Source: Peromyscus leucopus (taxonomy: Eukaryota > Chordata > Mammalia > Rodentia > Cricetidae). From it: 64,000 nt of DNA. The stretch's first letter is position 1, and each line of letters begins with the position of its first letter. Both the position numbers and the translations under genes were made by a program. Below, in pieces: positions 20,691-31,865 of this stretch. The DNA is taken from assembly GCF_004664715.2 (NCBI RefSeq), contig NC_051071.1:86075436-86139435 (forward strand). The letters are read 5' to 3'. The notes under the pieces were generated by a model. The model ran no database searches, was not told the DNA's origin, and saw only the letters and a list, made by a program, of their open reading frames with translations.

Positions 20691-21649
20691 TTTGATTTAA
20701 TGTCTGACATTAATTATGGTAACTATTTTTTTCCAAAACTACAAAAATTTTCTACTACATCCTGTCCTTTTCTCATTTATTCATGGTACATTTTTGCTTT
20801 ATTGCATACCAAACCCCTTTATTTTGCCCAGATTCTGTCTATGGCCTATTTATTCAGCTGGAATTTGAGTTGTGATGAAATTTAAAATTGGTTGAGTAAA
20901 AGATCACTCTAAATAGCAAGCGATAATAGTTCTTTAGACCAGAAACTGGCTCTGTCAGACACAGGAAAAAGTGGACTGACAGACAGACAAGGAGAATATG
21001 TGAACTCTGGTGGCCCCAGAGCTTTGACCAGTAGGGACAGACTACCTACAGATGTAAGGGTTTCAGATTCCCAGCTTTGTGTCACCTTATTTACCCCAGA
21101 TTCCAGAGGGACCCATTCATCTGAGCCAGTCTGCATCACATGCTTCCCTAAATCCAGCTGATGCTACTAGAAGAAGAGAAAAGAAATGCCAAAGTACGCT
21201 GCTAAACACAGCTAGAGATAACGCTAGGCAAGTAAGAGGAATCATGGCCACGTGCTCTGGATTTGTAAGCTGAAAACGTTCTTCTACCAAATCATTACAT
21301 TTATCCCAACATATATTTTAATGATATTGCCTCTGCTACGAGAAAGCCAATGTTGTTATGGGAATTTATTTTGCATGGACCACATTACTATGAGTAAGTC
21401 TTGGTGCTAGCAGTTTCTCAGGCAATTCTCTGGAGTGCTCATTATTGCCAATAATAACTGTTTTACTTCTTCCCAGTGTCTTTGTTTTTATGTTTTATTG
21501 TCTGTTTTATTTACCAATGTGCCTTCAGCTTTTAGAAGCATGCTTGGTTTATTTAGTAGGTAAAACTTCTAGACCGGATTTAATGAATTAGAGTAACATT
21601 AAACATTCTTGGTTTTCCTGGTTCTGCACGTTTTTATTATACATGTTTA
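20691..21649. other. Intergenic, nothing recognised
   Basis: AT-rich unique sequence with no recognisable exon or repeat. Confidence 0.45.
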
Positions 21650-21862
21650 TTATTGTTGTTGCTGCTGTCTGGGTGCTTTGCCTGCATGTCTGTGCACCAC
21701 TTGTATGCCTGGTACCTGTGGAGGCCAGTAGAGGGCCTCAGATGCCATGGAAGTGAAGTTACAGCTGGTTGTGAGCAGCCCTGCAGATGTTGGAATTGAA
21801 CCTGGGATTCTCTTGAAGAGCAGCAATGAGTGCTCTTAACTGCTGACCATCTCTCCAGTCAC
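21650..21862 (-). repeat. B3 SINE (minus)
   Basis: 'ggtgctttgcctgcatgtct', 'gtacctgtggaggccagtag', 'tgaagagcagcaatgagtgc' 'tcttaactgctgaccatctc'. Confidence 0.85.
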
Positions 21863-22396
21863 TATAAATGTTTTACATACCTATTGCAGAACAAATCTGA
21901 GCAACCTGAAAGACACCGAGGGATGACCTCATCCTCCCTTTACACACCCGTGGCTCGTGACAGTCACCAATTCCTTTGGGATGCTTTCGACTATTTTCTC
22001 TTGGTTTGGGCTTGTGTTTGGGTTTTGTTGTTATCCTTTCCTGACACACCTTTACCTCCTTTTAAATGGCACAGCCTCGATAGGTCTAAATCAGTTCATA
22101 ATCCAGGGATGGGCAGTGGACCCAGCTGGGGCCTATTAGTGAGTTCCTTCCTGCTAAGGTTTATGACCTGGAGGAATGTGAGTCTGGAGTTACCGATCAT
22201 CATTGCTGCCTGAAGAAATGATGTGTCCAAGAATGGGATCAAAATAAGTGAGAGCAGAATCAAGACACAGCAAGTGGTGGGCTTCTAACTGTGTGGGCCA
22301 CCCAAGCACCTGGGGGCCAAGAATGACCTCTGCTCCCTGAGCTGCAGCCTCTACCTCGGCTTCTCATGTTGGTATTCCATCATTCATGACAAAGGG
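21863..22396. other. Intergenic, nothing recognised
   Basis: No repeat or gene was recognised. A 127-codon open frame overlapping this region starts in the B3 and has no family resemblance. Confidence 0.4.
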
Positions 22397-22861
22397 TGGT
22401 TATGCCCAGATCTCGGGGACCCCCAAAAGGCCACCACGGAGACCGAATCTCACATATAAAAGCAAAAAGCCTTTATTCCAAGCTCCGGGGCTTGGTCCCT
22501 CTGTCTGTCTGGTGCAGCTGTGAGCAGAGCCCCAAGCTCAGGTAGGATGGGGTTTTTATCATAGCAGAGGTTGGGGTGAGGGGATTTCCAGGCTTCAGGA
22601 CCCTGACTGGCTGACAGTTGTCTAGGGGTATCTTGATAAGAAGGGGAAATGGTGTGTGCTAGGCTCAAGGACAACTGGCCACCTTATCTAATGGTTGGAA
22701 TGTTTAGGATGTTAGGTATTTCCCTATCTCTGGGTAGTGTCAGCTGATGACTTTTCCTGGGTCTGGGTGTTGCCTCAGTAAGCCTGTCACAGAAGCTGTG
22801 TCTGGGCCCCTAAGCCTGTCATGGCAGCTGTGTGGTCAAGCTGTTTTGGGGCCCCTCCACA
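22397..22861 (-). mobile_element. LTR-C solo LTR (minus)
   Basis: Read on the minus strand, it starts TGTGGAGGGGCCCC and ends GGGCATAACCA. It matches the 19.9-kb copy along its length ('aacattccaaccattag', 'tatgataaaaaccc', 'aataaaggctttttgctttt'). It has an internal segment with extra 'ctgtcatggcagctgtg' repeats near its 5' end. No clear target duplication was seen. Confidence 0.85.
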
Positions 22862-23304
22862 AGGATCACCAATAAGAACAGTTTTGTACAAATTTATCTG
22901 TCACTGACATTTGCTTCCAAGAGTGTTGCAGAAGAAAGTGATCTGAACTTAAGACAAATTTAAATTTTAATCCATGGTTGACTCTGGTTATGTAGATTCT
23001 GAGCCTCACCCACTTATCCTTAAAACGAGACAAGATTGCATTTATTCTGCACATTGACTACTTGAAAACATTTTGTCAATTATCAAGCATTCTGGAAAAA
23101 GAAATTAGTTTTGAATTATGTTTGCGCTGGTATTGAATGTTTTCCAAAATCATTTGTTTTATCTTTTTTAGCTAAAAATTTCAATGTTTAAAACTTTTCC
23201 CACTTAGAATGAAATCAGTCATGTGATTCATGGGATGCACAAGATAGGGACAAGCTTGAGATGGGGATATAGATACAGGAAACAGTCAGGGTTAGTCACT
23301 ACTT
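22862..23304. other. Intergenic, nothing recognised
   Basis: AT-rich, no recognised feature. Confidence 0.45.
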
Positions 23305-23615
23305 GTGTGGTTTGGATGAGAATGGCCTCCACAGGTTCATGTTTGAATGTTTCCTGTTGGGAAGGAGGTGTGTCACTGGGGGTGGGCTTTGAGGTTTCAA
23401 CAGCCCATGTCAGACCCAGTCTCTTTGTCTCTCTGTGTGCTGATCCTTTGTAAGCTCTCAGATGCTGCTCCAGCACCTATCTGCTTCCTGCCATGACAAT
23501 AATGGACTAACTCTCTAAAACTGTAAGCAAGGCCCCAGTTAAATGCTTCCTTTGATAAGAGTTGCTTTGGTGGTGATGTGATGTCCCTTTATGTAATAGA
23601 ATAGTAACTAAGACG
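23305..23615 (+). repeat. Family R copy, unexpanded
   Basis: 'gtgtggtttggatgagaatg' 'gcctccacaggttcat', 'tgtcactgggggtgggcttt' 'gaggtttcaac', 'ctccagcacc', 'ctgccatgac', 'ctaaaactgtaagcaag'. At the position of the 2.5-kb array this copy has only 'tatctgcttcctgccatg', so it shows the unexpanded state. Confidence 0.8.
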
Positions 23616-23636
23616 CTACTAAAGCAAGATAACAGG

Positions 23637-23739
23637 GCTGGAGAGATGGCTCACCCGGCAAAGGCATTGCCAAGGCTGAAGACTTCAGCTCAGTCTCTGT
23701 CCATGTGGAAGGAGAGAAGAAACCACTAAAACCTCTGAC

Positions 23740-23777
<38 letters not shown>

Positions 23778-23805
23778 AAACACAAATAAGTATTTTTAAA
23801 AAGCA
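23637..23805 (+). repeat. tRNA-derived SINE (B4/ID-type) with (CA)n
   Basis: 'gggctggagagatggctcac' 'ccggcaaaggcattgcc', 'catgtggaaggagagaagaa' and a (CA)n tail at about 23742-23780. Confidence 0.65.
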
Positions 23806-24029
23806 GTAAATGACTGTGGTGATGTTCATATTATTTTTCTCTGCCTTTGTACATCCTACAATTTTCCATAACTAAAATGTTAAAAATTCCCTGAGGCTCT
23901 CCCACTGAGTTACACTCCCAGCCCTAAAATTCCCTAATGTTCTCAGAGGGCAAACACCTGACTGAAAGGACTGACTTGCAGCTTTCCAGTGTTATGCCAA
24001 GTCTATGTTTATAATATTCATTTAATTAT

Positions 24030-24200
24030 ATGGGGGGCTGTTATGTGGGAGTGTACATGCCACAGCATACATCAGAGGTCAGAGGGCAGCTTTCAGGGAG
24101 TAAGTTCTCTTCTTCTATCATGACATTCCTGGAGATTGAACTCAGGGAGATGGGCTTAGCAGCAAGCCCCTTTATGGAATGAGACATCTCACAAGCCCAA
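24030..24200 (-). repeat. Degraded B3/ID-type SINE (minus)
   Basis: 'gtacatgccacagcatacat' 'cagaggtcagagggcagc' and 'ggagattgaactcagggaga'. Diverged. Confidence 0.5.
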
Positions 24201-24508
24201 GTACAGTTTTTATGGGCAAAATAGTATCACTGTGAGTAAAAACATCCTACATCCATTCACTTAGGTTGTAGAAGTCTGGTGATTAATAATTCAGAAAAAT
24301 AATATGAAATGTATCCTAGCTGGAGCTAATAAGATAAGAGCAAGACCTGTCAATACTTTGATGATCACGGGTACGTAATGAAAAATATAGTTAACATCGC
24401 CATCATGTTAACCGTGGACTGAATCCTAGCTCTATGGTAGATTCTCCAATTGCCATATGATCCACACTGTACATATGTCTGTACTGGAAAACATAAAAGG
24501 GTTAAAAA

Positions 24509-24510
<2 letters not shown>
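24201..24510. other. Intergenic, nothing recognised
   Basis: No repeat or gene was recognised. Confidence 0.4.
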
Positions 24511-24576
<66 letters not shown>

Positions 24577-24612
24577 AGAAAGAAAGAAAGAGAGAAAGAA
24601 AGAAAGAAAGAA
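24511..24612 (+). repeat. (GA)n-(GAAA)n microsatellite
   Basis: About 30 GA units pass into GAAA words. Confidence 0.95.
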
Positions 24613-25939
24613 AATTCTTAAAAAGTGTCGGGACTCCTCTCCATCAGAAAGGTCATCTTGTGTCCAGTGGATGGGCCCCTGTCTAGTCTGAGCAGAAGGT
24701 TCTCTACCCTGGAAACTAGAATTACAAGCAAGGGACTGGATTCTCAGCTCAGTATTTACTGGCTCTTCTTGGGCAAGTCACTTAACCTGTGTCTGAGCCT
24801 CTTTTTAAAAGGGGAACAATAAGGGTCACCACCTGGAGTGGTAGCTGGGGGGGTGGTATTAGTGGGGTGGGGTGGTGTCAGTGGGGTGGGGTGGGGGTGT
24901 GGACTGTCTCATGAGGAGGCACGGAGATCAATAACCTGCCATGGACTCTTTATGTTGCCATTACAAATAGAACATTTTCTTGGTGAATTGTTTCTAAGTA
25001 TTAAATTCCTTATGTCCACATCATTTTTCTCAAAACGCACCTATATTGCCCCTACTATAAAGTTAAAGGCCAGCCTCTTAGTGAAAATAAATGGGTCCAT
25101 TCAGCATTGCCGACAGAGTGTCTCATTAACAGTCATAAATGTTAACATGTGGGCACTGAAAAAGGGCACAAGGCAGCTGAGATCCAAGATGTTGAAACAT
25201 GTGATGATAGAATGGGTAGGAGTGAGAACCTGAGCTTGGGTTTAATCTCAGGATTCCAGGTAAAGTCCAAAACACCTTCTATAGGTTGAGGATCAAAAAT
25301 GATAATCCATGGCCCATGCTAAAAGGTCTTACAACCAACTTCCAAATCCAAGTCTCTCTGATACTCATTCATTTTTTCCACCCTGCCATGGCAAGGAAGG
25401 ATTCTTCTTCAAAGTTCCCAGATCTCCCCAACTAGATCAGTGCACAGAGGACCATAGTCACCTTCAGCCTTCTTGCTGAAATCCCTTCTCCAGAGAAGCT
25501 GGACTCAAGTGTAGCAAGACTCAAGCTTGTCCCCACACCTGGACAAGAGTGTTCTCTGTTTCACCCACACAGGATCACTTATAGCCTATTGTTCCGTAGG
25601 CGTAATGGACTCTGTCCCAGTCACCTGTGACTTCTCCAAGCCCACTGAGTTAAAATCATTTACTATTTCCCTAAAAACTGTTTACATTCCCATTCTTCAG
25701 TTCCCCTGTAGGAAAAGGAGTATGTGTGTTGTTGGGTCACAACGGTTTAGAGAATTATCACACTCCCACCATAGCCCCACGCTGTGGTATTTCTCCCTCT
25801 GCACATTAACAAACTCGTATTCCAGCCTCTTTGTCTATGGTCTTTTCATTTCAGCCAGCCTTCAGAGGAAGGTGGAGATATTTGCCTTCACCTCTACACT
25901 GTATGAAAATGGCAAAATATTATAATCAAGACACCTAGG
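24613..25939. other. Intergenic, G-rich patch then unrecognised
   Basis: A GGTGGGGTG-rich patch lies at about 24835-24905. Open frames of 131-132 codons (24838-25233, 25527-25925) have no recognisable domain, start context or splice pattern and are treated as chance. Confidence 0.4.
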
Positions 25940-26085
25940 CTAGATATGGGGGTGCAGACCTGTAATCCCAGCACTCAGGAGGTTGAGGCAGGAGATTAGT
26001 GAGTTTGATGCCACCCTAAGCTACATAAAAATATTCAGGCCAGCCTAAGCTGTAGAGTGAGACCCTATCTCAGAAAATGGGGGAA
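25940..26085 (+). repeat. Old B1 SINE
   Basis: 'cctgtaatcccagcactcag' 'gaggttgaggcagg', 'agagtgagaccctatctcag'. An internal stretch is partly duplicated or diverged. Confidence 0.75.
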
Positions 26086-26324
26086 AGCAGAAAAACACTC
26101 TGTCTGCATTGATGTATATCAAATTATATACCTTGGAATACAATTACCTCAAAGTGTTAACAACCATTACACATAAAAGGGTTCTACAGATAAGTTTAAA
26201 AATGTTAGGTAATTTGATGTTAAGTAGATTATTTACAGAAAGGCTTTTCAAAGCTTTGCACTAATATCCTATCATTGGTGAGTCCGAGACAGAGCCCGAT
26301 TTCCAAAAACAGAAAAAAAAAAAA

Positions 26325-26490
26325 TTGACCATAGGTGGCCATGGTGCTCACACCTACCATCTTAGCAACTGGAGAGACAGAGGCAGGGAGATCGCCATGA
26401 GTTCAAGCCCGGCTTGGTCTACACAGGGAGTTCCAAACCAGCCAGAATTACCAAGTGAGTGAGACCCTGTCTCAAAGCAACAATAACAGC
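26325..26490 (+). repeat. B1 SINE
   Basis: 'gagacagaggcagggagatc', 'ggcttggtctacacagggag', 'gagaccctgtctcaaagc'. Confidence 0.8.
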
Positions 26491-26823
26491 AAAATTGACC
26501 ACAGAACTCTTATTTTTAGCAAACAGACACCCATGGCCTTTGTTGAGAGACTGTTTCTAGTGAGCGTCATCCCAGGGAAGCCACTCATCATTTCATGCCT
26601 CAGTTTCTCCATCTGTAGGGTTGAGGTGATAGAGATCCATGCTGTATTTGGTTACAAGGGAAACGTGATGAGCTAGCCAAAATGTTTAGAGCAGTACCCA
26701 ATTGCAGCAACCACCACAAAACCCTTGCTCTGTTGCCGTTGTGACCTTTAGGAGGGCACACTCACATCTGGGCAATCCCCTGAGCAGCAGCTCCAGGACA
26801 AAGGGCACACCAGGCCATGCATC

Positions 26824-26981
26824 TTTTTTTTTTTTTTTCCGAGACAGGGTTTCTCTTGTGTAGCTTTGCGCCTTTCCTGGGACTCACTTGGTAGTCCAGG
26901 TTGGCCTCGAACTCACAGAGATCCGCCTGGCTCTGCCTCCCGAGTGCTGGGATTAAAGGCGTGCGCCACCACCGCCCGGCG
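26824..26981 (-). repeat. Young B1 SINE (minus) with perfect TSD
   Basis: An almost consensus B1 in reverse ('cgagacagggtttctcttg', 'gggattaaaggcgtgcgcca'). It is flanked by exact 12-base repeats AGGCCATGCATC at 26812-26823 and 26982-26993. High preservation and the intact duplication suggest a recent insertion. Confidence 0.95.
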
Positions 26982-26993
26982 AGGCCATGCATC

Positions 26994-27379
26994 TTTTAAG
27001 CTAGCCCTGCAGCCTGGAGTTCTGGGACCCTGTGGGTCTGAGACCAGGGTGTTTCTGATGGCCACTCACCCTCGATGGACCTTACTTGGATTTCACGTTT
27101 AGAGACTGTAACTCAAACTTGAGGGAAAATACTCGCCAGGGACTTCCCCCACCCTGACCTTTTCAGCAAGAAGACATGCTATTAGAATCCGGACAGATGT
27201 GGCAGACTTGCCCATGACCTCATGAGCTAAACTAGTCTTCTAATATTTATTGTTGTGGTTTTTAACACAGCTTGCAAGGGGTGTGAATGAAGCCTTCCAA
27301 ATGGTGATTAACTTCCCATGGTCCAGAGCATCACAGAGAAGGGAAGAGAAGAAGATAAAGAGAGAAAAGACAAAAGCAG

Positions 27380-27382
<3 letters not shown>
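26994..27382. other. Intergenic, nothing recognised
   Basis: No repeat or gene was recognised. Confidence 0.4.

Positions 27383-27434
<52 letters not shown>
27383..27434 (+). repeat. (CA)n microsatellite
   Basis: About 26 uninterrupted CA units. Confidence 0.97.
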
Positions 27435-27436
<2 letters not shown>

Positions 27437-28005
27437 GTGAATTCTCCACCTGGTGGGGGTTTCCAGGGTCCTTGACAAACGTGTGACATCATTTTTGCAG
27501 TCTCTACCCCTACACTTGGTAATGACGGTTTCCCTCGGGGGTCATCCACAGAACGGACCTATAATTTTCATTTTCATTGGTATGGCCTTATTTGGGATCG
27601 TTTCTTCCTGTGTGTAGGGCCATTTGTATTTATTTTCTGTGATCTCCCCAGCTTTGGACTGTTCCCTGTGTCTCTAATGTAAGGTGCTCAGCCCTCACAG
27701 GTCATAGGGGTGTTACGGCCAAAAACCAGAACACACCCAACTCCACGGCCCCATGCCCTTGTGAGTGCAAAGGGCACCAACATACCTCACAGCCTTCCTT
27801 CCACGTGAGGAGTCTGTTTCCTGGCCCATCTTCATGACAGGAAGTAGCTGGCAAACCAGTCCTGGTCAGTCCCCTACTAGAGAAACGGGAGGGTTTGCTC
27901 CCACTCTTAATGGGTCATTATTATCTGCCATTCTTTTTCTCTTGGATGGAGACTAACGGATTGATCTTAAAATGTTCTTTGTTATTACTTCATTAATTTT
28001 TTTAA
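27435..28005. other. Intergenic, nothing recognised
   Basis: No repeat or gene was recognised. Confidence 0.4.
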
Positions 28006-28192
28006 ATTTTATTTATTTTTATTTTGTATACATTGGTGTTAGGCCTGCACATATGTCTGTGTGAGGGTGTTGGATCCTGGGAGTTACAGACAGTTGTGAG
28101 CTGCCATGTGGGTACTGGGAATTGACTAGAGTCCTCTGGAAGAGCAGCCAGTGCTCTTAACTGCCCAACCATCTCTCCAGTCCCCGAATATT
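28006..28192 (-). repeat. B3 SINE (minus)
   Basis: 'gcctgcacatatgtctgtgt', 'gttgtgagctgccatgtggg', 'ggaagagcagccagtgctct' 'taactgcccaaccatctctc'. Confidence 0.85.
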
Positions 28193-28199
28193 ATTATTT

Positions 28200-28750
28200 T
28201 AACAAATGTGTTTAAACAAACATGTTCCATTTGTTTATGCGGCAGACTATTACTTTAACTGTGTAAAGGTGTGTTACTTCTGTTTATGCTGCATTTGTTT
28301 AAGGATGTAAAGATGTGTTGCATCTGTTTCACCTTGCCTGCCCAAGGCACCTGATGGGTCTAATAAAAAGCTGAACAGCCAGTAGCTAGGCAGGAGAGGA
28401 ATAGGTGGGACTGGTGGGCAGAGAGAATAAATAGGAGAAATCTAGGCTTGAGAGAAGAGAATGAGAGGAGGAGAGAAGGAGGGACACACTGGGACAAGCC
28501 TGGGGCAGGAAGCCAGGCAGGTGCCAGACAGACAGACAGACACAAGAAACAGTGAAAGTAAGATATATAGAGAATGAAAGAAAAGTTAAAAAAAAAAAAA
28601 CCTGAGGCAAAAGGTAAATAAAGAGAAGCAGGTTAAGTTAAAAGAGCTAGCCAGAAACAAGCCTAAGGTAAGCCGAGCATTTATAAGACATCTCCGTGTC
28701 ATGATTTGGGAGCTGGTTGGTGGACCCAAAGAAAAAGCCTGGTACATATC
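28200..28750 (+). mobile_element. LTR-B solo LTR
   Basis: 'aggatgtaaagatgtgttgc', 'gggtctaataaaaagctgaa' 'cagccagtagctaggcagg', 'cagagagaataaataggaga', ending near 'gggagctggttggtgg'. It aligns with the copies at 47.3 kb (plus) and 9.2 kb (minus). Exact ends are uncertain and no target duplication was found. Confidence 0.7.
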
Positions 28751-28907
28751 TTTTTTTTTTCTCACATGTCAACAAAGAAAAATGTCATAATGACGTCTCA
28801 AAAATTTATTCATATCATTATATTTTTGTAAACCGAATATGGCTTTTCAACATACTGTAAAAATTTAACCTGTGGGTGGTATTTAAACATTAATTTGATT
28901 TTTAAAA

Positions 28908-29065
28908 AAATTTTTTTTGGTTTTTCGAGACAGGGTTTCTCTGTGTAGCTTTGTGCCTTTCCTGGACCTCACTCTGTAGCCCAGGCTGGTCTCGAACTTA
29001 CAGAGATCCACCTGCCTCTGCCTCCCGAGGGCTGGGATTAAAGGCATGTGCCACCACCGCCCGGC
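28908..29065 (-). repeat. B1 SINE (minus)
   Basis: 'cgagacagggtttctctgtg', 'ctgggattaaaggcatgtgc'. The flanks 'ttgatttttaaaa' and 'ttgatttaaaa' look like a target duplication. Confidence 0.92.
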
Positions 29066-29087
29066 TTGATTTAAAATTTTCACATTT

Positions 29088-29226
29088 AAGCCAAGCATTG
29101 GTGGTACACACCTTTAATCCCAGCACTCAGGAGGCAGAGGTAGGTGGATCTCTGAGTTTGAGGCCAGCCTGGTCTACAGAGTGAGGTCCAGGACAGCCAG
29201 GGCTACACAGAGAAACCCTGTCTCAA

Positions 29227-29228
<2 letters not shown>
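29088..29228 (+). repeat. B1 SINE
   Basis: 'acctttaatcccagcactca' 'ggaggcagaggtagg', 'agccagggctacacagagaa'. It lies back to back with the preceding minus-strand B1, making an inverted B1 pair. Confidence 0.92.

Positions 29229-29275
<47 letters not shown>
29229..29275 (+). repeat. (GT)n microsatellite
   Basis: About 23 GT units grow directly from the end of the B1. Confidence 0.95.
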
Positions 29276-29276
<1 letters not shown>

Positions 29277-30074
29277 TATGTATATACATATATTCCAGAT
29301 TTAAAAATATTATGTGCTTGGTAAACTATATTTATAGAAGATTTGAACTTTTAATCATATTTTCCACTGCTCTTAAGTGCCCCCAAATTAGCACTTAGTC
29401 AGTAAGTTTTACGAAGAGAAAAGTGCCATTTACCCACCAGTAGACAGTGACCTCAGTATGGCAGAATTCCCCGGCGTCCATGGATGGATAGCCTTACCCT
29501 CCACAAACCTTTTACCCCGTGTACGAAACATAACTGCATGTGCAATACTGGATCTTTCCTGACATACACACATTCTCTCCCTTTCTTCGCTCTAATGCAG
29601 GGAAAAGCAGGAAGGTCCCTTTCATCCAGACTCTTCTCCCCCCTCCCCCCCCCCCCCGTGGGCTCTTGTCCAACAAGAGAGACAGAGACACTCACAATGA
29701 TCACCCAAACGCTAAGTGTATCGGTTCTCTTTAGTCCGTTACATCCCTATTCCTGGTAGCGGAAATCTGCCCAGGCTAATGCAAGGGCCCAATAACCAGA
29801 GCATAAAAATTAATATGCACCACTGCCAGGGGTCTCAAGTTTCCAAGAATGGACCAGTTCTCCCTCTACTGTGCTGAGAGTGTGCCAGGAGGCTTCTGGT
29901 GAAAGAAAAGAAGAATAGAGTGATAGTTATTTTTATGTGATAACTTAGCCTGGGCATAGCACTCAGATAGATATATTGTCAAAACAGCATATATTTTTTT
30001 AATGTATTTTTTGAACCTTTTTTTCCCCTGAGGTATAACAGAAAAGTCATTTCAATTTTAGTGTGGGAAGGTCT
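29276..30074. other. Intergenic with a poly-C run
   Basis: A C-rich run lies at about 29640-29657. The rest is unrecognised. Confidence 0.4.
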
Positions 30075-30445
30075 TGGTCATTATTATTTGTGTGTGTTTA
30101 TGTTTGCATGTGCACACACATGTTACAATGCACATGTGGAGGCCGGCCGACGACTGGAACAGTCTCTTTAGGGTCCTGTGGATCCAGCCCAGGGCCATCG
30201 GGTTTACTGGCAAGTGTTCACTCACTGGGCCATCTCATCAGCCTGTCACCTTCTCTTTTGAGACAGGGTCCGTCACTGATCCTGGCACTGGGCATTTTGA
30301 CTAGCTTGGTGGCCCCTCTCTTCCTCCTTTGCGCCTGCTTCTCTCCTCTGTCACACGCAGGCCCCACCCCGTTTTTACAGATGCCGGGGATCTGAATTCA
30401 AGATCTCATCATCGTGGGGTGGGCACTACCCAACCGCTATGGAGG
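30075..30445 (-). repeat. B4 SINE (minus)
   Basis: 'gcacatgtggaggccggccg', 'cttttgagacagggtccgtc' 'actgatcctggcactgg', 'gccggggatctgaattcaag'. Confidence 0.75.
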
Positions 30446-30479
30446 TGGCATTTTGTTTATTTGTTTTGTTTTTGTAAAA

Positions 30480-31400
30480 CCTTTTTAATTTTGTAAAAAA
30501 ACAAAAAGTGATCGGTGCCTGGGGACTGTAGGAAATCCACGCAGGTTTCCTGGACAAGGGACACAGTCCCTTAGGGGACTGAAAAAGTCTAGCTTCAGAC
30601 AAAATCCTCCGATGTCCCCCACACAGGGGGCAGAGATTGGGCAGTCAGGAGCCCACACTGCCCAGGGATGGAGCCCCCGAGCATGAGCATCTCTGACCAC
30701 GCCCCTAAGGCTTTAGCCCTCTGCTGTGTGGGATGAAAGGGAAGAAAGCACCATGGTCCACCTCACTGATCCCACGGGATCCGATGGGCGGCAGCAGCTC
30801 CTGAGGCAGGAGATGGCTGTGGATGGGCCCAGGCTGCTGCAGGCCGTCACGCCACATTTAAAGAACATGTCCCGGCACCGGTCAGCTTGCAGGACCTCCT
30901 TGTGGGCACAGACCTCTTTGAGACACTGTTTACAAGATTTGTGGATGCAGGAGATACGGCTGCACCAGCATTGCTCCTGGCAGCAGTCAAGAGGCCCAGG
31001 TTCCCTGGGTTCGGCAGTTGCTTTTCTGCAGTGGAGGCTGGGATGACTTCCTGTGGGCCTTGGTGCTGGGACTGGGACTGGGGACTGCTCCTTGGGGGTT
31101 GGTGGTGGTGGGGGGACTGGAAGACTCACCTCTTGATAATCATAGTAGCTCTGGGGTCCTTCTGGTCACTGTGGTGGTTGTACTGGATATAGTTTATACA
31201 TAGTACAGGAGCTGGGGCAGAGGAGCCAGCTGCCTGAAGCAGGAAAGGGCAGGCAGCTCTCATGGCCACAGGGTGAGGAGGCTGCAGTGGGCCGTGTGAT
31301 AGTGTAGAAAAAACGCTGTCAGCACCGCTGTGTCCTGCTCCACGTAGTGAGTGTGGGCCCAGAAGGTCTGGCTGCTTGAAGCTGAGTTCATCCATTGCTC
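30480..31400 (-). pseudogene. Unidentified mRNA-like remnant, possibly a decayed retrocopy or gene fragment
   Basis: On the minus strand a 138-codon frame (31129 to 30713) encodes a proline-rich start and then a cysteine-rich block, for example CCQEQCWCSRISCIHKSC, QCLKEVC and FFKCGVTAC. After its stop (about 30713), text resembling a 3' UTR runs to an A-rich end near 30490 ('ttacaaaattaaaaagg' on the minus strand). Upstream, further minus-strand text to about 31400 reads like coding sequence broken by frameshifts. A GTGAGT donor-like word follows 'atcaagag' near 31130, so an exon cannot be excluded. I do not recognise the parent. It could be a worn processed pseudogene, a lineage-specific gene, or chance. 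Confidence 0.35.
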
Positions 31401-31441
31401 CAGACTAGACAACTCCCACCTCCATCCCAGAGCCTCTAGGG

Positions 31442-31582
31442 CAGTGGTTTTCAACCTTCCTAATACAGCTCATGTTGTGGGGACCCCAACCATAAATTAT
31501 TTTCATTGATACTTCATAATTGCAATTTTGCTATTGTTATGAATCGTAATGTAAATGTGTGATATGCAGGATATTCACCTAG
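31442..31582 (+). mobile_element. URR1-type hAT nonautonomous DNA transposon, 3'-truncated
   Basis: It starts with the hAT-Charlie-type terminus 'cagtggttttcaaccttcct', then 'gttgtggggaccccaaccat' and 'gctattgttatgaatcgtaa' 'tgtaaatgtgtgatatgcag'. The second terminus is missing. An opposite-strand copy is at 40.3 kb. Confidence 0.8.
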
Positions 31583-31865
31583 AGTCTAGGTGATGGTACT
31601 TTTTAAAGATGATTTACCCAAAGCAAGCTGATTACTCTCCATAATGCAGGTGGGCCTCATGTAATCAGTTGAAGGACTTAGTAGGAAAAGACTGGCTTCC
31701 AAAGAAGAAATAATTCTGCCCACAAACTGCTTTTGAATTAGTACTGAGTCATCAACTCTACCCTGGCAGATTTTAGACTTCTGGGTCTCTGTCGCAACTG
31801 CATGAGTAGGTAGTGCCTTACCATCTCTCCCTTTTCCCTCCCTCTCTCATACACAGATAATGTAC
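31583..31865 (+). repeat. Ancient mammalian interspersed repeat fragment
   Basis: 'gtgggcctcatgtaatcagt' (with prefix 'ataatgcag'), 'ttgaaggacttagtaggaaa', 'agaaataattctgcccacaa' and 'gcagattttagacttctggg' follow the order of an old repeat I recognise from other mammals, family name not asserted. Confidence 0.5.
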
